DNA of 64,000 nt from a bacterium (lineage in GTDB: Bacteria > Bacillota > Bacilli > Lactobacillales > Streptococcaceae). The notes beneath the pieces are model-generated. The model saw only the letters and a list, made by a program, of their open reading frames with translations. It was not told where the DNA came from and searched no databases. The stretch spans positions 321,793-385,792 of the forward strand of contig CAJNBX010000001.1 of NCBI GenBank assembly GCA_905221115.1, given 5' to 3'. The position numbers were made by a program, and so were the translations under genes. Positions within the stretch are counted from its first letter, which is position 1; every line of letters starts with the position of its first letter. Positions 50,076-58,962 of the stretch are shown here, piece by piece.

Positions 50076-52694
50076 TTACAATTTACCTGCTACTGCATCC
50101 AACAATTCTTGGATCTTAGCTTGGTTGCTTCCTCCTGCCATGGCCATGTCTGGTTTACCACCACCACGTCCATCGACGATTGGTGCCAATTCTTTGACAA
50201 GGTTTCCTGCATGGAGGTCTTTTGTCTTGCTTGCTACAAGGACATTGACTTTGTCACCGATAGCGGCAACTAGGACAAGAAGATCAGAGTAGTCTTTCTG
50301 CTTCCAGTTATCTGCAAAGGTACGAAGTGCACCAGCATCAGATACAGACACTTGGCTAGCAATGTAACGGTGACCGTTGACTTCCTTAACATCCTTGAAG
50401 ATGTCACCTGCAGCTGCAGCTGCGGCTTTTTCTTTCAACTCGGCATTTTCTTTTTGCAATTGACGAAGTTGTTCTTGAAGGCCTTCTACCTTGTGAGGAA
50501 CTTCCTTAACTTGAGGTGCTTTAAGAGTTGCTGCGACAGCTTTAAGAGCGTCTTCTTGTTCACGGTAGGCTTCAAAGGCTTCCTTACCAGTTACCGCCAA
50601 GATACGACGAGTTCCTGATCCGATACCTTCTTCTTTGACAATCTTGAAGAGACCAATTTCAGAAGTGTTGCCAACATGGGTACCACCACAAAGCTCGATA
50701 GAGTAGTCACCGATTGTAACAACACGGACTTCCTTGCCGTATTTCTCACCAAAGAGGGCCATCGCTCCCATTTCCTTGGCAGTGTCAATATCCGTTTCAA
50801 CTGTCTTAACTTCAAGAGCTTCCCAAATTTTCTCGTTGACTTGCTGTTCAATTGCACGCAATTCTTCAGCAGTTACTGCTTGGAAGTGGGTAAAGTCAAA
50901 GCGAAGGAATTCGACTTCGTTAAGAGATCCTGCTTGTGTTGCGTGATTTCCAAGGATGTTGTGAAGAGCAGCGTGAAGCAAGTGAGTCGCTGTGTGGTTT
51001 TTCATAACACGGTGACGACGATTTGTATCAATTGCCAAGGTATATTCTTGGTTCAAGGCAAGTGTTGCATGGACTTCAACTGTATGAAGGGCTTGTCCGT
51101 TTGGTGCTTTTTGAACATTTGTCACAGTAGCCACGACCTTACCTGACTCATCCAAGATTTGTCCGTGGTCAGCGACCTGTCCACCCATTTCAGCATAGAA
51201 TGGCGTTTCCGCAAAGATAAGAGAGGCAGTTCCTTCTGATACAGCTTCTACTTCTGCATTGTCAGCCACGATAGCCACCAATTTAGAAGATAATTGGCTA
51301 GCATTGTAGTTGAAGACACTTTCTACAGTGATGTTTTGAAGGGTTTCATTTTGCATACCCATTGAGCCACCCTTGACAGCTGACGCACGCGCGCGTTCTT
51401 GCTGTTCTTTCATGGCTGCTTCAAATCCTTCACGGTCCACAGTCATACCAGCTTCTTCAGCGATTTCTTCAGTCAATTCAACCGGGAATCCGTATGTATC
51501 ATAGAGTTTAAAGACATCTTGACCAGCAATGACAGATTGACCTTTTTCTTTCAATTCTGCTACGATTCCTTGGGCAAAGTGTTGACCCGAGTGAAGGGTA
51601 CGGGCAAATGACTCTTCTTCGCTCTTAACGATTTTTTCGATAAAGTCACGTTTTTCAAGCACTTCTGGGTAGTAGCTTTCCATGATCTTACCAACAGTTG
51701 GAACGAGTTTGTAAAGGAAAGGCTCGTTGATACCCAATTTTTGACCATGCATAGACGCACGACGAAGGAGACGACGAAGGACATAACCACGACCTTCATT
51801 TCCTGGAAGGGCACCATCACCGATGGCAAATGACAAAGAACGAATGTGGTCAGCGATAACCTTAAAGCTCATGTTGTCGCCATCTTGGTCATAAACCTTA
51901 CCAGACAATTTCTCCACTTCACGAATGATTGGCATGAAGAGATCTGTTTCAAAGTTAGTCTTAGCACCTTGGATAACCGCTACCAAACGCTCCAAACCAG
52001 CGCCCGTATCAATGTTCTTGTGTGGCAATTCCTTGTATTCGCTACGAGGAACAGCAGGGTCTGCGTTAAATTGTGACAAAACGATGTTCCAGATTTCGAT
52101 ATAACGGTCGTTTTCTATATCTTCTGCAAGCAGGCGAATACCGATATTTTCGGGGTCAAAAGCTTCTCCACGGTCAAAGAAAATCTCTGTATCAGGTCCA
52201 GAAGGTCCTGCACCGATTTCCCAGAAGTTGTCTTCGATCGGGATCAAGTGACTTGGATCCACTCCCACTTCAATCCAGCGGTTGTAAGAATCTTTATCGT
52301 CTGGATAGTAGGTCATGTAAAGTTTTTCAGCTGGGAAGTCAAACCATTCTGGGCTTGTCAAAAGCTCATAAGCCCAAGTGATAGCTTCATCACGGAAGTA
52401 ATCTCCGATAGAGAAGTTCCCCAACATTTCAAACATGGTATGGTGACGTGCAGTCTTCCCTACGTTTTCAATATCGTTGGTACGGATAGCCTTTTGCGCA
52501 TTGGTAATACGTGGATTTTCAGGGATGATGGTCCCGTCAAAGTATTTCTTAAGGGTTGCTACCCCAGAGTTGATCCATAAAAGTGTTGGGTCATTTACAG
52601 GAACCAAGCTCACTGATGGTTCTACTGAGTGACCTTTGGTCGCCCAGAAATCAAGCCACATTTGGCGTACTTGTGCACTAGATAATTGTTTCAT
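50076..52694 (-). CDS. alaS: Alanyl-tRNA synthetase
   Basis: An 872-residue class II synthetase of full length. The catalytic core is at residues 1-430 ([35 protein letters not shown] and [12 protein letters not shown]). The editing domain has zinc-binding [11 protein letters not shown] and ELCGGTHV, and a C-terminal DHHA1-type domain ends with [14 protein letters not shown]. It is preceded by AAGGAG and lies 21 bases after the LURP-one-related gene, both behind the alanine T-box. Confidence 0.98.
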   Translation of the reverse strand: MKQLSSAQVRQMWLDFWATKGHSVEPSVSLVPVNDPTLLWINSGVATLKKYFDGTIIPENPRITNAQKAIRTNDIENVGKTARHHTMFEMLGNFSIGDYFRDEAITWAYELLTSPEWFDFPAEKLYMTYYPDDKDSYNRWIEVGVDPSHLIPIEDNFWEIGAGPSGPDTEIFFDRGEAFDPENIGIRLLAEDIENDRYIEIWNIVLSQFNADPAVPRSEYKELPHKNIDTGAGLERLVAVIQGAKTNFETDLFMPIIREVEKLSGKVYDQDGDNMSFKVIADHIRSLSFAIGDGALPGNEGRGYVLRRLLRRASMHGQKLGINEPFLYKLVPTVGKIMESYYPEVLEKRDFIEKIVKSEEESFARTLHSGQHFAQGIVAELKEKGQSVIAGQDVFKLYDTYGFPVELTEEIAEEAGMTVDREGFEAAMKEQQERARASAVKGGSMGMQNETLQNITVESVFNYNASQLSSKLVAIVADNAEVEAVSEGTASLIFAETPFYAEMGGQVADHGQILDESGKVVATVTNVQKAPNGQALHTVEVHATLALNQEYTLAIDTNRRHRVMKNHTATHLLHAALHNILGNHATQAGSLNEVEFLRFDFTHFQAVTAEELRAIEQQVNEKIWEALEVKTVETDIDTAKEMGAMALFGEKYGKEVRVVTIGDYSIELCGGTHVGNTSEIGLFKIVKEEGIGSGTRRILAVTGKEAFEAYREQEDALKAVAATLKAPQVKEVPHKVEGLQEQLRQLQKENAELKEKAAAAAAGDIFKDVKEVNGHRYIASQVSVSDAGALRTFADNWKQKDYSDLLVLVAAIGDKVNVLVASKTKDLHAGNLVKELAPIVDGRGGGKPDMAMAGGSNQAKIQELLDAVAGKL

Positions 52695-52715
52695 ATTGTC
52701 TCCTTATTTACTTGT

Positions 52716-53201
52716 TTAATGTGATTGGCTTTCCAGCATTTCCACATAGTCAATCGCGACACAGAGGGAAATGACTAGGTCTTCATAAGCGTCCTCCAGA
52801 ACCGTTACGGTATAGGTAGAGGTCAGATGGAAGAGTTCCTTCTTAATTTCCGCAATCAGCTGATCGCGATCATCCAGCAATTTGAAATTCAAATCCCAGA
52901 TATTGCCCTCGATACGAAGACCCAAATTATCAAACTCATACTTATCTCGCCAAAAGGTCAACTTCTTACGAATGACAAAACTCGAGCCATCCCAAAGCTG
53001 AATCTCAAAACGAGGAAGCAAGGTCAAGATTTCTTTACTAATCTGACTGACCTGTTCACCATTAGCATCATAGATAGTAAAAGTTTTGGGAATCTTAAAA
53101 AATGACCCCTCCACTTGATAGGCGATTTCTCCCCTGTCATCCTTGATAGCGAAGCGTTCGCCTCCAAGACGAAACTTTTGTTTGACAAGAAATGTTTTCA
53201 T
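52716..53201 (-). CDS. LURP-one-related (LOR, DUF567) protein
   Basis: A 161-residue beta-rich protein of the LOR/tubby-like fold. It opens FLVKQKFRLGGERFAIKDDRGEIAYQVEG and includes FFKIPKTFTIYDANGEQVSQI and FELIAEIKKELFHL-like strands. The biochemical role of the family is unknown; a membrane-lipid-binding role has been proposed by fold similarity. The start at 53201 follows GGAGG. It lies between the alanine T-box and alaS and must share their transcript. Confidence 0.78.
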   Translation of the reverse strand: MKTFLVKQKFRLGGERFAIKDDRGEIAYQVEGSFFKIPKTFTIYDANGEQVSQISKEILTLLPRFEIQLWDGSSFVIRKKLTFWRDKYEFDNLGLRIEGNIWDLNFKLLDDRDQLIAEIKKELFHLTSTYTVTVLEDAYEDLVISLCVAIDYVEMLESQSH

Positions 53202-53221
53202 CAACACCTCCAAAAATCAAA

Positions 53222-53395
53222 AGACAAGCTCATATCACGAAGGGCGAAAAACCGCGGTACCACCTTCATTCAATGAACTTGTCATTCTCTTATTCTTATG
53301 CAATTGTATGATTGAGTAGCATGACTTTCTAGCTTAGATGGCTCGCAGCACCGCCATTTCTCTGGACTAAGACAAGTGAAAATCAATTCTCAACT
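53222..53395 (-). promoter_or_regulatory. Alanine-responsive T-box riboswitch
   Basis: On the minus strand the invariant T-box AAGGTGGTACCGCGG lies at about 53249-53264. It is followed by an antiterminator arm and a terminator whose arms are GACAAGTTCA and TGAGCTTGTC plus T residues (about 53218-53275). Stem I shows AGAGAAATGGCGGTGC and a candidate GCT (alanine) specifier in CATGCTACTC. Uncharged alanine tRNA should release expression of the LOR gene and alaS. Confidence 0.9.
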
Positions 53396-53400
53396 TTCTT

Positions 53401-53429
53401 ATTATATCGTTTTTTTAAGCTTGCGTCAA
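53401..53429 (-). promoter_or_regulatory. Promoter of the T-box/alaS operon
   Basis: On the minus strand TTGACG (53424-53429) is followed after 17 bases by TATAAT (53401-53406), immediately upstream of the T-box RNA. Confidence 0.88.
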
Positions 53430-53481
53430 CTGGAAATCGTCCTAATGAAATAGTACAAAATAGTAATCTTTCAAAATAAGC

Positions 53482-53497
53482 TTGTTCGTTAAGAACG
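53482..53497 (-). terminator. Weak hairpin at the end of the csm operon
   Basis: On the minus strand TTCGTT ctt AACGAA includes the csm6 stop codon and is followed by an AT-rich but interrupted T tract. Termination may be leaky into the alaS promoter region. Confidence 0.4.
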
Positions 53498-54778
53498 AAG
53501 TAAATCTAGTAATTCGTCATTGATTTTTTGATAATATCCAAAATAATAATCTTCAATATCAAATGTATCCTGAAGGACAAAACGTAAGGTATCTATTGTT
53601 TGGTTCAATTTTTTAGAATTAACTATTTTACCATCGATTTCTGATAGTCCATGTGCAACTTTGTTACGCTCACTATTTAGACCGGTAATAACCTTAAGTG
53701 ACTTCAATAAGTCAGGAGAGACTTGATAAAAAGTTAGAATATTTTCATAAGATAAAAGGTTTAAGGTTGATTGAGGTGAATAAATTCTTTCCTCTTCATT
53801 TTCTATTCCTTTTGCTTTTTTAAATTCTAAATCAATAAAATCTAAAATCTTCTCAAAATCTTTGTATTCTTCATTTAATTTTGGTAAGGCCCCATCATAT
53901 TTGATTAAATCAGGATAATCTTTTTTGATCTTTTCTTCGATGATAAATTCAACATAAGACTTTGATTTGATTAAGACATCTGCTACTTGTCCTCTCTCTT
54001 TCAATACTTCTATCATTAAAAAGTAATTAAGGGCTTTCTTCTCAACATCTGTCAATGGATAGTCTTGAATATCTTTTAAAATAGCTTGGGTTTTAAATAC
54101 TTTTACAAAGTCATTTAATGTAGCTCGTAAAAAAGATAATTTCTTTTTAGAAAGTAAGTTATTGTATTCTTTTTTTGTAACAAGTTCTTCTGCGGCAAGA
54201 TAATCATAGGAAGCTATCAGATTTCTTAAATGACGTTTGATTAAAGATTGATTAAATTTTTCAGCCTCATCTTTAATAGTAAGATCTTCGTAATCCTTTT
54301 GGTTATCCTTGTTTTCAGCAAATAAGTTCTTTTCTTCATCACTTGAAAGCTGAACATATGGTCTATTTGCAGCTCTTTTAGGAGTTGCAACCTGAATAGC
54401 CTGAGTATTATAATCTTTGATTCGATTGAGGGCAAATAAAGCCGAAATAATCTGAGGCGTTCCTGAAGATAGGTTTAAGATTAATTGATGATCAGTTCCA
54501 GAATATTTTTCAACAATCTGTCCCATAACCTCATACATTTTATCAAATAGATAAACCTCATCATTTTTTAGAATTGTTGACTCAATTGTCACATCAGGAT
54601 GATAATCTTCTATGGAAAAAATAGCTTGCTCAATGAGATCTTGCTTGATCAGCATCTCCTCACTATAAACTAAAACAATCTTCTCCGGTCTATGAGTGCG
54701 TGCAATATGTAATAAAGCTGCATCTCGATTATAACTTATCGGATCTGTCGTTCCAACTGCTGAAATTAAAATTTCCAA
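53489..54778 (-). CDS. csm6: Csm6 RNase, first copy (CARF-HEPN)
   Basis: A 429-residue accessory RNase of type III-A CRISPR. The N-terminal CARF domain (ISAVGTTDPIS and LILNLSSGTPQIISALFAL) senses cyclic oligoadenylate. The C-terminal HEPN domain has the catalytic RNKVAH at about residues 371-376, intact. On activation it cleaves RNA non-specifically. The start is TTG at 54778, behind GAGAGG. It is the last gene of the operon, 16 bases after the second Csm6, with which it shares the opening but only moderate similarity overall. Confidence 0.92.
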   Translation of the reverse strand: MEILISAVGTTDPISYNRDAALLHIARTHRPEKIVLVYSEEMLIKQDLIEQAIFSIEDYHPDVTIESTILKNDEVYLFDKMYEVMGQIVEKYSGTDHQLILNLSSGTPQIISALFALNRIKDYNTQAIQVATPKRAANRPYVQLSSDEEKNLFAENKDNQKDYEDLTIKDEAEKFNQSLIKRHLRNLIASYDYLAAEELVTKKEYNNLLSKKKLSFLRATLNDFVKVFKTQAILKDIQDYPLTDVEKKALNYFLMIEVLKERGQVADVLIKSKSYVEFIIEEKIKKDYPDLIKYDGALPKLNEEYKDFEKILDFIDLEFKKAKGIENEEERIYSPQSTLNLLSYENILTFYQVSPDLLKSLKVITGLNSERNKVAHGLSEIDGKIVNSKKLNQTIDTLRFVLQDTFDIEDYYFGYYQKINDELLDLLRS

Positions 54779-54794
54779 GATATTCTACCTCTCA

Positions 54795-55955
54795 TTATTT
54801 CAGTAATTCCAATAATTCTTTACTAAAATCATTGTAAAAATTAAAATCCTTCTCAGTGAGTTGATACTGTTCCTTGATTATCCCTTTTATAGTTTTTAGA
54901 ACAGGACCTAACTGTTTTAAGTCCTCAGCTTTTATTGAATCTAATTTGTGAGCTACTATATTTCGAGTAGAATTTATACTTTTAACTTTTTCGATTTTTT
55001 CAGATAAATCTTTCTCATTCTTATCTTTTAAGATATTATAATAATCCCAAAAACCAAAATATTTTTTTTCCGAATCATCAATGTATGTAACTAATAATCC
55101 TGGATAACGATTTTCGATATAGTCTTCTAAGATAAACTCTGTAAGGTTTTTAATTCTAATCAGACATTCACTATAATTACCACGTTCTTTTTGTAAATCA
55201 ATAGTCAAATAAGCATTTAGTACTTTTTTCTGTTCTTCACTCCATTTTTTCTTTTGGAGGACTTGAGGTACATCTTGCCTATCTAATGAATTCACAATAT
55301 CTTGTAACCTTTTGCGACAGTCTTTTAAACCAGGGAAGTCAGGCAATTGATTTGCGATCTCTAAACTAGCTTTATAATCATATTTTTTTATAAAATCACG
55401 TAAAGTTTTTTTCATCAAGGCGTGTAAGAATTTTTCAGACTCATCCTCTAGAGTACGATCTACAAAATCTTCAACATTGTCTTCATTTGTATCAATGAGA
55501 ATATCTATATCTTCAACATTGTCGTGAGGCACATTCTCATTTGAATCATTTACGGGAGTTGGAACTTGTATAGCTTTAACGTTTATTTCACTGAGTCTAT
55601 TAATTATAAAAAGTGCTGCTTTTACTTGTGGTGTTGCGCTTGAAAGATTTAAAAGTAATTCATCATCCTTCGTATAATACTGCTGAATAATTGATTCAAA
55701 CTGATCATACATTGTATCAAAAATATGTACTTCATTGTTTAAAATGATTGGTTCATGGTATACAATCTCTGGGAGATATTCAGAATCAATAGAACGAATC
55801 ACTTTCTCAATATCATCTTTCTTACTAATTGTTCTCTCTGAAAAAACAATAATAATCTTATCTGGACGATATTTTCTCGCAATATGAACTAATGCTCCAT
55901 CGTGAAAATTTCGGATTGGATCTGTATCACCCACTGCTGAAATCAAAACCTTCAT
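54795..55955 (-). CDS. csm6: Csm6 RNase, second copy (CARF-HEPN)
   Basis: A 386-residue paralogue of the neighbouring Csm6. The CARF part has ISAVGDTDPIRNFHDGA and LLLNLSSATPQVKAALFII, where one glycine of the first copy is alanine. An acidic Asp/Glu-rich linker (about residues 145-170) follows, and the HEPN motif RNIVAH is intact at about 331-336. Two Csm6 proteins also occur in S. thermophilus type III-A. Its start overlaps the csm5 stop by four bases. The pair may differ in ligand preference, which the sequence cannot tell. Confidence 0.92.
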   Translation of the reverse strand: MKVLISAVGDTDPIRNFHDGALVHIARKYRPDKIIIVFSERTISKKDDIEKVIRSIDSEYLPEIVYHEPIILNNEVHIFDTMYDQFESIIQQYYTKDDELLLNLSSATPQVKAALFIINRLSEINVKAIQVPTPVNDSNENVPHDNVEDIDILIDTNEDNVEDFVDRTLEDESEKFLHALMKKTLRDFIKKYDYKASLEIANQLPDFPGLKDCRKRLQDIVNSLDRQDVPQVLQKKKWSEEQKKVLNAYLTIDLQKERGNYSECLIRIKNLTEFILEDYIENRYPGLLVTYIDDSEKKYFGFWDYYNILKDKNEKDLSEKIEKVKSINSTRNIVAHKLDSIKAEDLKQLGPVLKTIKGIIKEQYQLTEKDFNFYNDFSKELLELLK

Positions 55956-57016
55956 TTAGTAATCTCCTTAATCATAAAGTTCGCCTTGCCCATTTCATAG
56001 AAGGATTCATTATTCATTATCAGTTTACGAGTTGCTTGTGTTGTTTTAACACTTTTCATTGGTGCTTTTGTTAATTTCAAGACTCCCTTTTCAACCATCC
56101 TAGTGGTTCTGCTATTCTCATAACGTTCTTGTAAAATATCTTTTGCTCGTTTAAAAATTGTTTTTGTCCAAGCTCCACTACCAGCACCCAAGTATATAGG
56201 ATATTGAATATTTGGCTGAATTTTATTTTCAGGAAAATCTGATAAGAAAAAGTTTTTATATTCTTTGTAAAAGGCTTGCGCTCTCTGTCCTAATTCTTCC
56301 ATTAGGATTCCAGCTTCCTTAGTAGTTGTAGTAATAGTGAAATTGATTTTAGTTAAGGGCGCGATTGCTTCCCTATATAAAGGAAGAGGCTTGGCAAGAG
56401 AGGGGTTGGCTTTATGATCCCATTTTTGAACTAAAATAAGACTGTCATTTCTAAATGGTTTGCTATCACTAACACGAATAGTATTGAACAAGTCATCATA
56501 ATTCTGACCTTTTTTTGCTCCCCAAGGAATCAAAGATTTGTTTTCCTTTTTATCTTTCACAACATTTTCATTATTCCAGTCAGGATTGGTATTCATCAAA
56601 ATAGTTCGAATAGCTCCCTTTAATGAACTTCCAGGAATATAGGGATTACCAAAAGGATCTCTAATAAACTTTGATACTTGATTTAATGCGCCTCCTCTTA
56701 AATAATTATTATTTGTTTCTAACTCAGTTTCTATAATTCTATAGCCACCAAAGTTACGGTCAGAAATACGGTTATCCTCTAAAAAAGATATCAAACGATT
56801 ATTTCTGGCGTTTGGCTTTGTCTCCTGTAAAAAACGCTCAAACTTTTGATCGTATCCTTTCTCCACCATGCGATTATAAAACTTACCCATATCAGGAAAA
56901 TAAAAGTGCCCATTTTCATAGATAAATTCTCGAGAAGTATATTTTTCACCATTCCCAATATGAATAGGGGCCATAGCTAGGAGGCTGAATTGAAAGGTTT
57001 TATATTCTGTTTTCAT
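55952..57016 (-). CDS. csm5: Csm5, type III-A effector subunit
   Basis: A 354-residue RAMP-fold protein. It shows AMAPIHIGNGEKY near the N-terminus, YIPGSSLKGAIRTILMN at about residues 125-141 (glycine-rich RAMP motif), and YLGAGSGAWTKTIF. It caps the 3' end of the crRNA in the Csm complex. Start and stop overlap neighbours by four bases (ATGA) on both sides. Confidence 0.93.
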   Translation of the reverse strand: MKTEYKTFQFSLLAMAPIHIGNGEKYTSREFIYENGHFYFPDMGKFYNRMVEKGYDQKFERFLQETKPNARNNRLISFLEDNRISDRNFGGYRIIETELETNNNYLRGGALNQVSKFIRDPFGNPYIPGSSLKGAIRTILMNTNPDWNNENVVKDKKENKSLIPWGAKKGQNYDDLFNTIRVSDSKPFRNDSLILVQKWDHKANPSLAKPLPLYREAIAPLTKINFTITTTTKEAGILMEELGQRAQAFYKEYKNFFLSDFPENKIQPNIQYPIYLGAGSGAWTKTIFKRAKDILQERYENSRTTRMVEKGVLKLTKAPMKSVKTTQATRKLIMNNESFYEMGKANFMIKEITK

Positions 57017-57918
57017 CTTTCTCCCTCCATCTTGAAAAATAGTGGTTTAGCATAGTTTAATACTTCATGTGGGAAATCAAGAGGTCTTACATCCACAATC
57101 TGTCCTGTAAAGGTTTCAGAGAAAGTAGATCCAGAAGCAAACTTATATAAATCCTGCTTACGGTAATTTTCATTAGTTTCTGTACTAAAAGCAAAACCAC
57201 TTGATTTACTTAGTAAATAGGAACCAGTTTCCATAGCATATTCAAGTTCCTTTTCGACTGGTAGAGAAGTCGTCAAGGTCATGACAGGTCCTTGATGGGC
57301 CTTGGTGAGACAATTTGTTAAGCTATCTGGTAAATCTAAAATAGTCAAATCAAATTGTCCATAACCACTGGAACGTTTCCCACCAATTCCTGTATACTGC
57401 AAGCTTGTCATGAGTTCATTCAAGAGGTCAGATTCGTTTGCAATCACGTAAAGAGAAGAATCATCTCTAAATCTAACGGTAGACACTTGAAAAAGATTCC
57501 CATCTACATGAGGTTGGTTTTTAGTGATAATGTTTGTTACTGCATGTTCTTCGTCTTCAAAAAGCGTTCCTTTTACATAAGAATCAAATTTATCCAAGGG
57601 TATAAACTGAAGTTTCTTCGCCATTTTCGCTTGACGTCTTACTTCTTTGACATCCGTTGTTAAGTCAGGCTGATCAAACTTTGGAAATCCTATCGGCTTA
57701 GGTAATAATGGACCTGACTGATAAGGAAAGGCATCAGTCAAAACAAAATGATCTTGACCCGCTATTGACACGAATTCCTCCATTTTCCCCATTTTTTTTG
57801 CCTCAATAGCCAAGGCAGAAAATAATCGGTCAGCTGCAAAAGTCATTTTAGAACTATCCAGAGTACCTGCTCCAAAGTGAGCAGACTGAAAGTTCATAAT
57901 ATACATCTTATAGGTCAT
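57013..57918 (-). CDS. csm4: Csm4, type III-A effector subunit
   Basis: A 301-residue RAMP protein with KMYIMNFQSAHFGAGTLDSSKMTFAADRLFSALAIEA at the N-terminus and GIGGKRSSGYGQFDL at about residues 190-205, the glycine-rich loop. It holds the 5' repeat tag of the crRNA and contacts Cas10. It is one base from csm3 and overlaps csm5 by four, so the operon is tightly packed. Confidence 0.94.
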   Translation of the reverse strand: MTYKMYIMNFQSAHFGAGTLDSSKMTFAADRLFSALAIEAKKMGKMEEFVSIAGQDHFVLTDAFPYQSGPLLPKPIGFPKFDQPDLTTDVKEVRRQAKMAKKLQFIPLDKFDSYVKGTLFEDEEHAVTNIITKNQPHVDGNLFQVSTVRFRDDSSLYVIANESDLLNELMTSLQYTGIGGKRSSGYGQFDLTILDLPDSLTNCLTKAHQGPVMTLTTSLPVEKELEYAMETGSYLLSKSSGFAFSTETNENYRKQDLYKFASGSTFSETFTGQIVDVRPLDFPHEVLNYAKPLFFKMEGER

Positions 57919-57919
57919 A

Positions 57920-58582
57920 CTAGACCTCCGTAGTTAAAAGTTCATTCAATCTACTAACATCATAGTTTCCGAAAACTGTATTTGCTTTAAGATCCTCAAA
58001 AACAACTTTACCATATCCACGAGAACCTGAACCACCTAAATAATCAAGTTCCAACAGTTTTAATCCATCAAGAATCACTTTGAAGTCTTCTTCTACTTGA
58101 GCTTGACTCTTGTCTGTCACCTCATAGATCAGCTCAAATCCAAAGATACTGTCTCGGATAGCACGTTCAATTTGCCTTGGATTTGCTTCAGCAGTGATAC
58201 GATCAATAGTATTTTCAAACTTAACTTCAGTATAACCTTTGACAGCTCGTGAATCTAAATCCTTTTTGTTAGTTAGAAAGGCATCTCTAAAGATGAGTCT
58301 TCCTACTTTATAGTTTTTGTCTGAACTATTCCCAAAGAGACGACTAATAATTTCCCCATCGTCTCCTGGTTTTTCTGCTAATTTAGTATTATATACTCTT
58401 GCCAAAAGAGTACGCATTTTCCCTTTGATACTAGATCCTGGAATAATGGGTAAGTTTGTAATTGGATCTTTAATCACAGGTGAGTCCGTAGCACCAATCG
58501 CCGCAAAAGCATTGCTTGTCCCAATATGAAGTCCTGTCTCTAGACGGATTTGTGCTGTTACTTTAATTTTTGCAAATGCCAT
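57920..58582 (-). CDS. csm3: Csm3, target-RNA-cleaving backbone subunit
   Basis: A 220-residue RAMP protein of the Csm backbone. It carries LETGLHIGTSN and the catalytic aspartate Asp33 in IGATDSPVIKD, so target-RNA cleavage at six-base intervals is expected. IPGSSIKGKMRTLLARV and YLGGSGSRGYGKVVFE are the glycine-rich motifs. The start overlaps the csm2 stop by one base (TAATG), with GGAGG upstream. Confidence 0.96.
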   Translation of the reverse strand: MAFAKIKVTAQIRLETGLHIGTSNAFAAIGATDSPVIKDPITNLPIIPGSSIKGKMRTLLARVYNTKLAEKPGDDGEIISRLFGNSSDKNYKVGRLIFRDAFLTNKKDLDSRAVKGYTEVKFENTIDRITAEANPRQIERAIRDSIFGFELIYEVTDKSQAQVEEDFKVILDGLKLLELDYLGGSGSRGYGKVVFEDLKANTVFGNYDVSRLNELLTTEV

Positions 58583-58962
58583 TAATCTTTTCCTCCATAA
58601 AATTTAAAATAAGCTACTAGCGCTTCCATATAGCGACAAAAACGTTGGAGACTTTCCCTACTATTAATTTCTTTTAAAATTGGTAAAATCTCACCTTTTT
58701 GAACTAAGTCCAGTACCGCCTCTTCACGGCCTGATTGATAGACGAATTGGACCCTCAAATAGGCAATCTTATCCTTTAATTCTTCGTACTCACGGACCTT
58801 ACTTTCATCAAAGAGGGTACTCGTTAAACTCAATAAGTTTCGTAGTTTACTCATGGATAGAACATCTGAATTTTTATTTTTAAAATTACGCTTATCAGTT
58901 ACTAAATTTTTAATGGTTTTTTCTGCCTTATCTACGTAATTATCATCTGTTAAAATTGCCAT
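58582..58962 (-). CDS. csm2: Csm2, small subunit
   Basis: A 126-residue helical protein that forms the minor filament along the target RNA in the Csm complex. It has SKLRNLLSLTSTLFDESK at about residues 39-56 and FCRYMEALVAYFKFYGGKD at the C-terminus, both characteristic of Csm2. Its ATG follows the cas10 stop directly (TAGATG). Confidence 0.93.
   Translation of the reverse strand: MAILTDDNYVDKAEKTIKNLVTDKRNFKNKNSDVLSMSKLRNLLSLTSTLFDESKVREYEELKDKIAYLRVQFVYQSGREEAVLDLVQKGEILPILKEINSRESLQRFCRYMEALVAYFKFYGGKD

Noticed and set aside
53222..53395. T-box considered as the promoter region of the csm operon's end
   Set aside because: It is transcribed away from csm6, and the AAGGTGGTACCGCGG core identifies it as a T-box for the LOR gene and alaS.
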